Source: Desmodesmus armatus
Taxonomy: Eukaryota; Chlorophyta; Chlorophyceae; Sphaeropleales; Scenedesmaceae
Direction of reading: 5' to 3'
Assembly (NCBI GenBank): GCA_007449985.2
Contig: VIIQ02000831.1
Location: forward strand, 124,001-188,000
DNA: 64,000 nucleotides
Each line of letters starts with the position of its first letter. Within the stretch, counting starts at the first letter, position 1. The position numbers and the translations under genes were made by a program. This document shows, piece after piece, positions 47,397 through 60,101 of the stretch. The notes under the pieces were generated by a model, which had not been told where the DNA came from, did no database searches, and worked only from the letters and a program-made list of their open reading frames with translations.

Positions 47397-50300
47397 CTAC
47401 GACTCTGCACCTGCTACCCGATTGTACCGCGGCCGCGACTTCAGTACCACCGTTGACGAATCCAGCGGCGCCCCTGTGTACCGCTTGTATGCAAACATAG
47501 CCCCAGCTATCGCCAGCACCACCATCGCCGCAACACCCGCGATCGCAGTCCATCCCGTGAGCGTGAGCGACTGCGCATGCCCGCTCTGATCCCGGTTGAC
47601 CATCGCAACGCCCGTCTTCGACTCAATCGTTGAAAGTTGGCTCTCTAGCAGTGCGACAGACAGGGTGGTGTCGAACGCCCGCTTCATGTTTGGTGGCTCT
47701 GCAACATCAGCCATGATTCTGCATTCGTCTGTGAGTGTTGGGGGTGCTGCAGGAGAGCCTTGGGCTCCTTGACCACCTTGCGGCTTGTTGCCTCTGCTGC
47801 TTGCTGGCGCTCCAGCTGCAAATGCAGGGCAGCAGGGGATGGGCAGCAGGCAAGACAGTGACACAATATGTCAGCAGTGTGGATACAGCCTGGCATGTGG
47901 AGTGTATGAGCATATTTCAGCATGATTGGGACGACCTATGCGGCTTGTTGCCTCTGCTGCCTGCTGGCGCTCCAGCTGCAAATGCAGGGCAGCAGGGGAT
48001 GGGCAGCAGGCAAGACAGTGGCACAATGAGTCAGCAGTGTGGGTACAGCCTGGCATGTGGAGCGTATGAGCATGCTCAACATGATTGGTACGACCATTGC
48101 GGCTTGTGGCTTTTGCTGCCTGCTGGCGCTCCAGCTGCGAATGCAGGGCAGCAGGGGATGGGCAGCAGGAAAGGCAGTGCCACAATGAGTCAGCAGTGTG
48201 GATACAGCCTGGCAGGAGGAGCGTATGAGCATGCTCAACATGATTGGTACGACCTATGCGGCTTGTGGCCTCTGCTGCCTGCTGGCGCTCCAGCTGATAC
48301 GCAGAAGACGGCAGCAGACAGGGATAGGGCAGCAGGCAAGACAGTGACACAATGAGTCAGCAGTGTGGATGCAGCCTGGCATGTGGAGCGTATGGGGGTG
48401 TCCCAACATGCCAGCAACCAGCACTACACCACACGTGGCACTTGCAGCTGATGACTGCAGGTACAAGCACAAGCTGAGCCACATTGCTGGACAATATCAA
48501 GCAGCCCAAATCGCCCCCTCCCCCACCCCTCGCCCCCACTTGCATTCACAACCCCACTCCCCATGCAAGCCTCCCCACTCACAATGTCGGCCAGGCATGA
48601 CCCCACAGCGCCTGGCACCGCGTCCATATTGGGCCGTGCCTTGAGGCACTCCTTAGCCACATCCTCGTCACAGGGGTGTGTCAGGATGGCCCCCGGTGAC
48701 CAGATGAAGAAGGCCATGTGCACCGCACGACCCAGCTCCTTCTTGCAACCGGGGTCAAGGTCGTCATGGTTGTGGATGAGGCACCTGAGGCAGCAGAAGA
48801 TGGAGCCGATCACCCTTTCAAGAATTCAGTAGCAGTTCCTGTCGTTCAGGAGCCGGAGGCCATGGGCTGCTCACAGAACCAGGGTAAAGATATCAAGGAA
48901 TGAAGGTTTGCAGGAACTGCTGGCCGTAGGTGAAGCTTTAGCAGCCGCGGAGAGGTGGACTTGGATTGAGACAGTCAACCAATGACGTTTGATGGCACCC
49001 AGGTATGACCGTTGAGGTTGTTTTGGTTCATACAGCCCTGTGCGATACATGTGCCAACATGAACATGCTGCAACAACAGCAGTGTTGGCGCCAAAATGCG
49101 TGTTCAAACTGGGAAGGGGAAGGGGAGGGGGGCAGCGAGCAGCACCCACCTGTACACCTCTCCCGTCTCACTGCCTCTGCTGTCCTCCTGCTTGCACATG
49201 TCTGCCGCGTCAGCCTTGCAGGCGCGGCGCAGGGCCGGGTCCAACCGCCAATTGGCTTGCCTGCAGCAGCAACAGCAGCAGCAGCAGCAATGACAGACAT
49301 GGAATGACACATGCCATGAACGTCCTATCTGATAAGAACAGACCTGCATGCGTGCATAAAGACTGACGCTTGGAATCGATATGTGTGGGTGCAAGCCGTT
49401 GTCACAATGCGGATCCAGCACGACAACAAGTCAGAGAGCTCGATGTCTAGATGCCTAGGTGAGGCCACTTCCATCAAGGTCTGAGGCCAAAGGCTGATCA
49501 GGTGCCCACCTCCGCTGCAGCTTGGTGATCACTTCCATGCGACACTTCTGGCCAAAGTCAGGGTCTGCAAGCTTCTCAGCAAGACACCTGTGCAGCACAG
49601 CACAGCACAGCATAGAGTGCCACCAACTATATCAGTCACGCACCACCTGCAGCTGATGCTGTTGGATGGAGCATTGCAGCACATCATCACACCAACAGCT
49701 GTCGTGATGGCTAATGCAGCTGCGGCACAGGGATGCACCGCTGTTTGTTATAAAGTTGCACTGCACAACTTTGGATTTCATCTCAAGCCACAACGACCCC
49801 ATCACACTCTGCGTATATGCTCTGGCCTGAAGCATCACGCTTTTCAAGCGCGGTGACCACTTGGGGGCCACTCAGTAGCGCCCAAGCAGTCACCACGCTC
49901 ACAAAGTGTGATACTTCAAGCCAGGGCATCCACACATAGTGTCGCTGTCACGGGACGGCGGACACCTGCCCTACCAATGTATGCAATGACTTCTAGGCCC
50001 CCAAGTTGCTGCTTCCCAAAGGGGCAGCTAGGCTCCGGCTGCATTAGTAGAACATACATCAACCTACTACACCCCTTTGCTGCGACACCACACGGCACAG
50101 CCGCTCACCTGAACACCCTTCCAGCTCCAGGCTGCACATTCCTGCAGAACGACTGCCGCTCGTCTGCACACGCCTTGAGCAGGTTGGGCCGCAGCTCAAT
50201 GTGCTCCGCCTCCTGCTGCTCCAACAGCATCTCCTCACTCCTGCAGCCGTGACAAAAAAGTAACAAAAGTGAGATGAATGACGACGTCAGCCGTGAGTGA

Positions 50301-53300
50301 CAACGATCGCTGAAGTAAGTGCACGAACAGTGTCAAGCGTTGAAACAAAGGTACGCTGCGAATGAAGCTGCAGGATTTAAAAGGACATGGAGGAAGGGGG
50401 GGGACTAACAGCGCACCTGCACCCGGGGGAGAGCTCCTTGCGGTGCTGGCGCAGGCAGGCATGCACACGGCCCTCGCCTGCGAAGTGATGAAAAAGCACA
50501 GCACAGCAAAGGAAACACGACATGCATCAGCATTGCCTGGTGACTGCTTGCCATGCTGACTGCGACCTGCAAGCTGCAGCCGTCATCACCAGCCAGGTCA
50601 GCGACGACACTAACAGAACATGCCCAACCTAGCTTCAACGTGATACATGCACAGCCTCAGTGCAGCGGCCCAACCCACGACGGCTAACGGAACTTCACAG
50701 CCGGTTTCACCTGGTGGCACGTCTTTGCAGAACTTGTCCACGTCCGCCCTGCACTGTGCCGCCAGTATGACGTCATTGTGGTAGTTGGACACCTCCATCT
50801 TCTCAAAGTAGAACACCTCCTTGCGGCATGCCTCACTCTTGATCTCATCCTTGTTCTTTGTCAAGCAGCGCAGCACGGTCCCACCACACACCTGCACACA
50901 GCACAGCAGCAGGTCACCTTCGTTGTGTGCAAACAAAAGGGTCACAACCATTGCAGACATACAGTACTTACTGTGCAGCATCCTGCACACGACTTGGCAG
51001 AGGGCAGGAATGACTTCTGCACGCTCAACCCTGGACGCAATGTCAACCTTAGAACGTTCTAAGGCCCTTAGCCGATAGTATCTGCTGCTCTCTGCTCCCA
51101 ATAGCCACAGTATTGGTAGGAAGAATCCCAGGCTGCAACTGTAGCTAGGGACCTAGGACCCCTATGCTGCCTCATCCTCACGCACCTTTGAGTCACTCAC
51201 CTCACTGGACTTGCCGGGGTGGCAGGCATCCTTGCACAGTGTGTCGATGTCACTCTTGCACTCCTTCTTCAGCCTGAAGTTCAGCTTGTAGTCCTGGGAG
51301 GCACGGGACTCATACTCCTGAACTTCACGCTTGCAGGCCCGGCCAAACTCCTTCTGGTCCTTGTAATGCTGCAGGCACCTGCAGGAGGCATAGCGCAGCA
51401 CGGCACAGCATGAATACTTCGGGCTGCAGGAGGTGTCTGCCGGAGATATCTTGCATCGATGCGAAGGCATGCATCGATGCGAAGGCAGTAGTGCCAATGG
51501 TGGCATGCAATGGTCAGGAAATGGTCACGAAATGCAATGTCACCGCCTTTGCAACATGCCATAAGTGGGGCCACGACCGCTGGCTGCACCAACACCTGAC
51601 CAGCCCCCCCCCCCCCCCCAGCAGCACTCGCCAAGATTCCACACACTAGACAGCAGGTGAAAACCCAGAAGCAAGGTGCCCGACGCACCAACATTCAAGC
51701 AGACAGGCACAGCCACGCGCCCGAGCCCCCCCTCACCTGATCACGCGTGCATTGCCGTGCGGCACGTCCTGGCAGAACTTGTCAATCTCCTTGCCGCATG
51801 CCTGCTTCATGGGGTACATGAAGTCAATGTTCTCGCTGAACCGCACCTCCTCCTCAAACATAACAGCCCTGCAGATGCCGCTCAGCTTGTCGCGGTTGCG
51901 CTGCAGGCAGCGGATCACGCGCGCTGAACCCTGCAGCAGCAGGACAACACGTATTTGTACACAGAAACAGCATGTAAGTAAGACACACCAGACTGAATGC
52001 ACGGCCCATGTATGTGCGCAATCGCGAGAAACAGCGCCCTACAGCATCCAAGCGGCCATCCTGCCGGCATGCAGAACACGCTGCCAGGCAAGGAAAGAGG
52101 GCGCACAAGTGCTGTCCCCTACCGTTGACCAAGCGCAATAGCACCACTGGCCATTTTCGAGCAATCCAGTCACACAACTACTGCCCTCAGCACCTGCACT
52201 GAACCCGCACTGTGCGTGCCATATACAAGCTATCCAGCGTCAAATTAAACTGCAGGGGGACCCAGGGCGCAGCAAGGATGCACGCACCGGCTGTATGCTG
52301 CCGCAGAGCTTGATCCTGTCGTCCCTGCAGGCGTCGGCCAGCGGCACATCGAAGCGCACATCCTGTGCTGCCAGCTTTTGGTACTCGTAGATCATGGTCT
52401 TGCAGGTGCCTTCAGGGATGGACTGCAGGAACGAAGCGTCCTGCAAGGCGGGAAAACGGCGGGGCGCAGGGACAGGAGAGCATCGCAGAGCATTGCTCAA
52501 CACTGACAGTGCAGTACGCTACTGTACAAGACAGTACGGCACAAGCAAGAATGGGCGTCGACTCAAATGTGAGGACACAGCAACACTGGTTTTGAACCCT
52601 GCTTGTGTTTGAAGCGAACCACCCTAGCTTGCCTACTACACGCAAGCCCTACATCGCAGGCGTCTGTGCCCTGCATAGCGAAGCCTAAAGCGTCACCAAT
52701 ATCCCCCCTCCCCTTCCCTCTGCGCACGAACACCGACTGACTGACTACGCACCTGCAAGCAGACGTTGAGGTCTGTGTCATCCATCTCGTAGCTGTCCAT
52801 GCTGCCACAGCTTTCCATCAGGTACTTCCCACAGTGCTTCTGCAGGCGCGAGTCGATGCGGAAGTCTCGCACACGCGCCTCAATCATAGCCTCAAGCTCC
52901 TCCCTGCAGCACAGCACATCACAGCACAACACAGCACATCACAGCACAGCACGTGACAGCAACAAAATTAAAGTGTGGAAGGGTTGGTGATATCAGAAAA
53001 TTCACTTACACCATGTGTTGTGATACATTCCCTGCCAGCACCAGCCGAGTGCAGCGAGCGAATGAAGCATGAAACACAAATCAGACCAAAGATTGCCACC
53101 ATCACCCACACCTCAGGCAGACCTACACAACCACTGTGCACATGCAGAGACGTGGCTCCGTGTCAATATACACAAACACAGGCAGCGATGCAGAAGCCCC
53201 CGCCCCACCTGCAGGGTGCGCTGAATCCCGGCTCCTCCCTGTGCTGCACCAGGCAGTCCCGCACAGCAGCATGGCCCGGCTGCACGTCGGGGCAGAACTG

Positions 53301-56300
53301 CTTCTTGTCTGCCAGGCACGTCTGGAGGAGCAGTACAACACACAAGAGAAGTACAAAAGTTACATTTACCGTGTTATGAAGTGCGGATTGAAGGAATTGT
53401 GATTGACATGCATTTTGCAACATGCACTTGTGCATGCATCGGTATAGTGTGTGTATCAGGACAAGTTGGATGCATCTGGGACCCACATGCAAAGACTTCC
53501 AGTCTACCAGACTGCCCTCCCCATGACACCGTCACACAGTTACCTGGAAGAGTGGTATGTTGAGCCGAATGTCATCGTCTGCCTCCAGCTGCTGCCTGAA
53601 CACCTCCTGGCTGCACTCAGGGTTCAGCTTGTCCTTGTGCTTCATCTGTGGACAACAGCATTTCACAACCACAACACACAGCTTGTGGACAGAAGCATGC
53701 ACAACCACAACACGCAGCTTTCCTTTATTCTACATCATCTGTGGGCCAGCCAGGGCGATGCCACAGGAGGGTCAGGAAGCTTTGGGCGTGCCAAAAAAAA
53801 GCAACACAGGAGCCACAACGGGAAAGGGGTGAACCAGTCTGTGAAGTTGCTCCCCTGACACAAGTGAGGGCATGGCTGGGATCCTTGATATACATGCTAC
53901 TGCTAGGGCAACGCTGGAGCATGGGTTGCCCTAGCAGTGCATGAAAGGAAGCACACCGCGCCACCACCCCCATCCTTGCATAGGGCAGTAAGTCCTCCTG
54001 GCAGACACCTAGAAGGTTGCCCAATGCATAGAAATTGCGGCCCCTCCCCCCTCAGGCATTGGACACCAATCTGGGGACAACGCCCCAGCTGCATGACATG
54101 TTGACACCCCTTTACCCAGACGCTCACAGGCCTCTGATGCAATGAATGCAGACCGATGGAGGGGTAATGTGTGTTGTGATATTTTCAGTGTGGGGTTGTG
54201 CCACTTTTTCCTTAAAGTGGTGCAGCCCTACACTGAAGATATCACAACACACATCACCCCTCCCCACCCCATGCGCGGGGGTGGGCCGCCGATTGTGAAC
54301 ACGTGCCCAGTGCCAACTGCCGCACAGCCAGCTGCAGTCACTGCCTGCTCACTAAGCATACTGCCTTGTGGTCTCACCCCTCCTTGCCATCCTTGCAGTA
54401 CGTCTCCCCACTCCCACCCCTTGCCCTTGACACCCACAAGCCCACGATGCACTGACTGCAGACTTTCAACACTGGCGCAATCCTACTGCGAGGTGGTTGA
54501 GTATGCAGCCCCCCCCCCCCCCCCCCCCGCGCCCGGAGGATGTGACACCCCTCCTTTACGTCCTTGCAGTACGTCTCCACACCCCTTGCCTGGGCACACA
54601 CCAGCGACCGATGCACTGATCGCAGGCAACTTGAACCGACAATGTCCCCTCAAACCATAAAGCTTGCAAATAAGATCACGCCCCTTCACCCCCCCCCCCA
54701 CACACACACCCCGGGAGAGCAACACGCCACCCATCCCAGTCACATGTGGAATGGCCCCAGTCAGCTGCTGTCACTGCCTGCTCACCAGGCATGCGGCCTT
54801 GCGTCCTCCCCCCTCCTTTACGTCCTTGCAGTACGTCTCCACGTCCTCCTTGCAGGCCGCAGCCATGGCTGGGTCTGCCCTGTAGTCCTGCGCAATGGCC
54901 TTCTGCACCAGGTACACCTCCTTGGCACACTCACGGGACAGCTGCTCCTTCTGCTCCCTGGGGTGACACAACAACAACAAAAAGAAGGTTTCGGTGCGTG
55001 TCACATTGTGCCTTTGCGGTTTTTAGCAGTTTTGGCGGCCAAGTATGGCCTCTAAACCCCGGATGGTGCACCTCCTTGGCACACTCACGTGAGCGATGAT
55101 CCTCACCCACATCCCCCTACCTGAGGCATGCGATGATGCTGCCTGCCTGTTCGCCCACCAACACGGGGTTATTGCACAGCTTCGCGGCATCAGCCTTGCA
55201 GGCACGCGCTGCATAGCACACAGCACACAGCATACATCACAGGAAGCACATTCGTGCATCAGGTTGAGGGCCGAGGAAGAGGAATTGCGACTTCTGCTGA
55301 CCCAAACACCGCTGTGCACACCACAACTACAGGCAAGCGAGTGCAAGTACTTGCATGAGCGTGCACAAACAGGTATCAAATGCAAGGGAAAAAGAGGGAG
55401 AGACTTCAAAAAGATGGGTGCCAGCCAGTGGTATGGGTGGGTAACAGGTGCTGCTGGGTATGACTCACCCAATGGGATGTTAGCATTGATGTTCTTGCCG
55501 CGCACGATCATGAAGTTGTACACCTCATCCCTGCACTCCTCTGGCACGGTCTCTGCAGCACGCCACAGCACAGCACAGCGCGCACAGCACGCCGCATACA
55601 GCAGGTGATGCCAGTCAGCATGATGTGTGCCCCCAGTCAGCTATTGTCTATGAACCTAGACATGGACGGTGCATACCAGCCCTGCACCACTGCTCAGGCA
55701 AAGCACAAGAGCAGAGAGGGCACCACTAGCAGTGGTGCCCTCTCTGCTCTTGTGCTTTGCCTGAGACAGGTGTGACGCTTGTCAACGCAACAGCTGCTAC
55801 TGCTGCTATAAAAGCCAGCTCTGTATCACTGCTGCAGGCCGACAGCTGCTGTCGTGGTTGGCAAGGCCTGCAGCCAGACCAGACCGGACACGTGATACAA
55901 CATGCCTTACTGCTTACTTAGACACTACCTCCTGAGCCCCTCCTGCACACACAGCCAGCATTTTTCCTGCAGGGCAACGCTGTCTACTTGCTCCACCTGC
56001 CGTCGATGCACTCCCCGGTTTGCTGTCCTAGTCGGACTATGTTGGTGTGCCTCATAGACTGCTTGCATGTGACTTGCATGTCCATAGTATGCTAGCTACC
56101 CCAGTAATCCCTGTGCTAACACACCTGCGTCGCTGTCTCCCGCCTCTGCTGCTGACACCAGGTCGCTGATGCATGAGGCCACTGCTGCCTCCCCTGGCTC
56201 AACATCCTTGCAGGAGGGAGAGGACTTGATGAAATCAGCACACTTGCCTGCAGGAATAGGGCGGTTGCAGGAGACAAACACACATGTCAGCGAGTGTGGT

Positions 56301-57033
56301 CAAGCTGCTACAAGGCTGTTCAACCCCCTCTTCCCCCATGCCCTGTCCTCCCCTCCCCCCCTTGGCAAGCACTGCTGTTTCATGATGGGGTAGGGTGCAG
56401 GGCGGGGAGAGACACCCCCCCCTTCTGCGCCTGCCTCCCCCCTCTTGTCCCCTTGACAACCCTGATAGGACCAGGGTTGAATAGTGTGTAGCTTGTGTGA
56501 AAGGGGGTGGGGGGAGGGGTGAAGTGCTGCAAAAGGCAACAGCCCACATCAGTGCAAGATTTTTCCACTGCTGTTAGCCATGCGACCAGCATTGATATGC
56601 TGCACAACATCAGATTGCAAGATGTGGCTGATGTTGCAGCAACAGCTGCACCCCTCTCACCTCCTGTCACATCAATGTCATCAACCTCATTCTGCACCTC
56701 TGCTTCAGGTGCAATCTCGACTATCTTGCTCTTTTTCTGAGGCTTGGCATCCGAAGGAGCCTTTGGCGCTGGTGCTGCTGGCTGCGTGGTTTTAGCTGCT
56801 GCAGGAGCATCACCCTCTGCTTTGCTGGGCGCAGGACCATCGGCAGCAGGTGGACCATCCTCGCCTGCTGCTTCCGACTTGGCTCCTTTCGCGAAAGGCG
56901 CCTCTGTGGCTGCTTCTTTGCTGCTTTTGCCCGACGAGCTGTCCTCTGTCGCCTGCTGCAGCGCTGGCACTGCTAAACACAACAGCACTGCTGCTAGAAG
57001 CAACACGCATAGCTGTGTCCGCCGTGCCTGCAT
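47397..57033 (-). CDS. Golgi apparatus protein 1 (GLG1/MG-160), Cys-rich repeat type I membrane protein
   Basis: Eighteen exons: 56661-57033, 56125-56247, 55469-55552, 55121-55208, 54786-54957, 53544-53645, 53209-53321, 52753-52903, 52288-52440, 51737-51930, 51201-51378, 50711-50891, 50417-50477, 50109-50240, 49510-49587, 49150-49260, 48540-48784, 47397-47815 (2958 nt, 985 aa, in frame). The donor at 48540 was chosen by phase and is the least certain join. A signal peptide (LCVLLLAAVLLCLAVPALQ) and an acidic/Pro-Ala linker precede more than ten GLG1 Cys-rich repeats of the form Cys...D(I/V)..(F/L)C.DV.PG....RCL, for example CGKEIDKFCQDVPHGNARVI. One membrane helix (GWTAIAGVAAMVVLAIAGAM) and a short cytoplasmic tail end the protein. 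In animals GLG1 binds growth factors and E-selectin; in algae the ligand is unknown. Confidence 0.93.
47781..48420 (-). repeat. 159-160-bp tandem array of acceptor plus exon start (GLG1 last exon)
   Basis: The junction CAG|CTGGAGCGCCAGCA that starts the last GLG1 exon (47815) is repeated at 47975, 48134 and 48293, spacing 160, 159 and 159 bp. Each copy carries about 40 bp of exon start (through AACAAGCCGCA) and about 120 bp of upstream intron. The upstream copies diverge after CCGCA, where AG|GTCGT could act as a donor. Confidence 0.92.
53896..53938. repeat. Short hairpin in a GLG1 intron
   Basis: CTGCTAGGGCAAC and its complement GTTGCCCTAGCAG flank a loop of about 12 nt. Confidence 0.8.
54158..54263. 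repeat. Long hairpin, about 50-bp arms, in a GLG1 intron
   Basis: Arms run from GGAGGGGTAATGTGTGTTG to the matching complement ending CACCCCTCC, with few mismatches and almost no loop. Candidate fold-back MITE. Confidence 0.85.
54330..54957 (-). repeat. Partial duplications of GLG1 exon 5 and its donor flank
   Basis: The real exon end (54813-54840, encoding ETYCKDVKEGG) has copies at 54551-54578 and 54379-54407, both in the downstream intron. Flanking intron sequence just past the donor (GTGAGCAGGCAGTGA) is also duplicated (near 54352). Copies have lost the open frame or are followed by a stop, so they are not additional exons. Confidence 0.85.
55693..55765. repeat. Perfect 35-bp-arm hairpin in a GLG1 intron
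   Basis: CTCAGGCAAAGCACAAGAGC... and its exact complement are separated by about 3 nt, with no mismatch seen by eye. It is intronic between exons 2 and 3 of GLG1. Confidence 0.93.
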
Positions 57034-57343
57034 GGTGCAACGTAGGTGGTCCAAGGCCACAGCACAGGCATGCCGTGTGAGGGTTCAAGGCACTATTGAG
57101 TCCACAGGCAGCTGAGCAGTGCAGGCAAGGCGTACCATGTGTGGTATCTCCCTGAGCAGCTGTGGGGACTGCAAGGGGCCAAGGTCTGCCCGCCTTCAGC
57201 CGTTCAAACAGATAACCAGAGGTTCATGTAGGTACAGGCAAGTGACGAGACAGAGGGATCCCTCGGACTGGCACTACTGATGATGGTGAGTGCCTTGTTC
57301 AGACAGTGCCTTGTTCAAGCCACGCCGGGCCCGTCTCCCTACA

Positions 57344-57360
57344 CGTCTCTAAAAGTTTTG
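57344..57360. mobile_element. Solo transposon terminus (CGTCTCTAAAA)
   Basis: The same terminal word as the element at 5765-7259, again preceded by CA, in the spacer between GLG1 and IspF. I did not find a matching inverted end nearby, so this may be a fragment. Confidence 0.35.
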
Positions 57361-57553
57361 GTTTACGACTCAGATGAGCATACTGCCTGTGGGGGAACAT
57401 TGACTTGCAACCGCCACAACAGAAGACGGACTGTTTCACAAAAAAAACTATTTCACAAGTCGCTTTCAAAAAGCATCTTCACAATTGCAGCAGAGTCACC
57501 CCGGTCACATCCCAGCTTCAGATCAGGACACCACCCAGATCGCCACCCCTATC

Positions 57554-59755
57554 TCAACACAAGTCCTTCCTGATGAGCATGATGACTGCATGGCACCCAA
57601 TGCTCCGCTCTTCACCAATGCTGTCAACCTTCTCGTGTGTCTTGGCCTGTGTGCAACAACAGCAGCGGCACACCGGCAGATGTGTCAGGAGCCAGGCTGG
57701 CAAACACTTGCAGGGGTTGCAGGCAACAGCCTGGCACATGGCAGCAGTCCGCGCGACCACGACATATGTGTACACAAGTACATACGTGTGTGTGCACCAT
57801 AAGCAGCTGCCTCCACACGCCCAAGCTCGCACCTTGATGTTGATCACAGAGGGGTGTGCATCCAGCAGTTTGCACAGGTTGGCACGGATGTTCTCCTGCA
57901 GGCAGCCACACAGCCAGTTCTCAGCCAAGCCTAGGGTCAGATCTGCTCTAAAGCCCAGAAGTGCTGACTCCAAGCCACCAGCACCCAAAGCACAGCTGCT
58001 GCCAGATGGCTCACAAGGTCCAACCACAACACTGATGCTGCCCACACACTAAAATTGCTAGCAGCTTACCTTGTGTGGAGACAGCTTGGGCTTCTGTGCG
58101 ATGATGGTGCAGTCAAGGTTGCCAATTACGTAACCAGCCTCCTGCATCTTCCTCACCTGCCAACCAGCAGTGTTGCAGCAGCAGCAGCCTGAGCCAACTG
58201 CCACATGGTTTTCAGTTGCTGAAGAGCAGCTGCTGCATATGTGGTTTGGTAATTCTATGTAAGTATGTGTGCTGTTTAGTTCAGACACCCAACCACCACA
58301 GTCATGGCATGGCCTATAAGCATGGCAGCACAAGCGTGAGGGGACAGCTACAGCAGAGCAGTAGACAAGCAGACATAGAGAAGTCCAGTGTATGCTGCGC
58401 AGCCATGCAGCAGCAAAGCATGCACTGCCTAAGAGTCCTTCCAACACTCACTGCTTCCTCGACAAAGATGTCTGAGGAGGCGCCCTTCCACTTGGCATCA
58501 TTGTCTGGGAACAGCTGGCCTGCAGCGCACATCAGCACACATGTTCAGTTGCCCTCCTTTCTTTTCATTCGCACACCTTTTGCTTTTCACCACCTCTGGT
58601 GCGCCACACTGCTGCTTTCAGCAGCACTAGGGCTAGCCAGCTTTGGTATGGCAACACCAGCCATCTGAGGTGACGTTCTAGCTGCATTCGGCTGAGGTCC
58701 TGCCAGCACTGCATTTGAATTTCCAAGGAAGCTGGAAACAATCTAGCTTGCAGCAAAGGGTGCTGCACAACAGAATGCCGCTGCAAGCTCGACCCCTGCC
58801 TGACTTCATGCACCAGACCCCCAGCTGCTATTGCACTGCCAATCGAAGCAGCCAGCTGACTGGAGCATGCAGGAAGTATGCTGGCAGCTGCAGCAGGATC
58901 AACGCACCAATGTCAGGGAGGCTGAGTGCTCCCAGGATGGCATCTGTCACTGTGTGCAGTAGCACATCACCTGCACAACATAAGAACACAAAACACACTG
59001 GGCTTGCCATTGCACCATCCCTACACATTTTCTCACTGGTTGCAACAAGTCGCAGCAGCTGCCCTTCACACCATACCACCCACTCAGCTGCTGTCAGCGC
59101 ACCGTCAGAGTGAGCCTCACAGCCCTTGGTGTGAGGGATCTCCACTCCACCAATGATGAGCTTGTAGCCCTCAGCCAGGCGGTGCAGGTCGAAGCCATGG
59201 CCCACACGGTAGGGCAGGGTGGGGGGTGCTGCTGGTGCTGGGGCGTCTGCCACTGCTGCTGCACTCATGGCCACACGCCTCAGCTGCCTGCAGCAGAAGA
59301 CAGGCACAACTACGTCTCCAGACATGTCACTGGGATGGACTGCTGACTCCTATCTTCGGGCGAACAGCCAAATCATGCTGATTGGCTGCTTGCACTCCCG
59401 GTGTGCACGTGTGTACACCGTGCTGGTCTCTATTGTTGTTCTGCCAGCTGAGATCTTTTCATGGCTGGTCCTGGTGCATGAGGGAGCCTTGGATTACCTG
59501 GTGCCCTGGGTGCTTGCTGCCTGCTGCTGTGCTAGCTGAGGCAAGGCCTGCATCAAGCAGAAAGGAGACAGTACCTGTCAGTACAGATCAGTGCGCATGC
59601 ATGTGAAGGTCGTGGAGATATTCAACCCTTACCTTGTGTGAGCGGATGCTGGTGAAGGGGGCACACAGGGGCCTGCAACTTGGTGCTGCTGCACTCAATT
59701 GCGCTGCACGTGTCCCCCTGGATGAAGCTATGCAGCTCCTCTGGCACATAGACAT
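57554..59755 (-). CDS. ispF: 2-C-methyl-D-erythritol 2,4-cyclodiphosphate synthase (IspF), plastid
   Basis: The fifth enzyme of the plastid MEP isoprenoid pathway: it converts CDP-ME 2-phosphate to MEcPP and CMP. Exons: 59633-59755, 59498-59547, 59103-59287, 58908-58970, 58452-58519, 58070-58156, 57833-57895, 57554-57646 (732 nt, 243 aa, in frame). The first two exons encode a Ser/Arg/Ala-rich plastid transit peptide ([20 protein letters not shown]). Motifs in order: GHGFDLHRL (metal-binding Asp and His), [13 protein letters not shown] (metal-binding His), [42 protein letters not shown]. Length and C-terminus (HAVIMLIR) are normal. It diverges from the ZNF598-type gene. Confidence 0.97.
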
Positions 59756-60101
59756 GCTGGCAGCTGCAAGTGCCTGTATCAGGTGCTTGGATCTGCTGTT
59801 GCAGCTGACGGGTGTGTCAGGCAGGTCAAGGGGTCCCTGGCTTCAACTACGAACTTTTGTTTATCTGGACAATCTAGAATGTCAACGTGTTGCCCTATGA
59901 CGTTGTAACCATAACCGTGTAACCAAACCGCAACCGCGACGTCAGTGGGGCCTTTCTGCGCATTTTGATTGCATTGAAAGTATCACGTGCGGCTGTGTGC
60001 CACCTGGTTCAAACCATCAGCTACACCCCCTTCGGTGGCAACAGCAGCAGCACATCCAGCAAGCAGCAGTCAGTTTTCAAGGTAGCAGCACACAAGACAT
60101 C
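59756..60101. promoter_or_regulatory. Divergent intergenic region (IspF and ZNF598-like)
   Basis: 346 bp between opposite-strand start codons. Both promoters must lie here; no motif is named. Confidence 0.45.
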
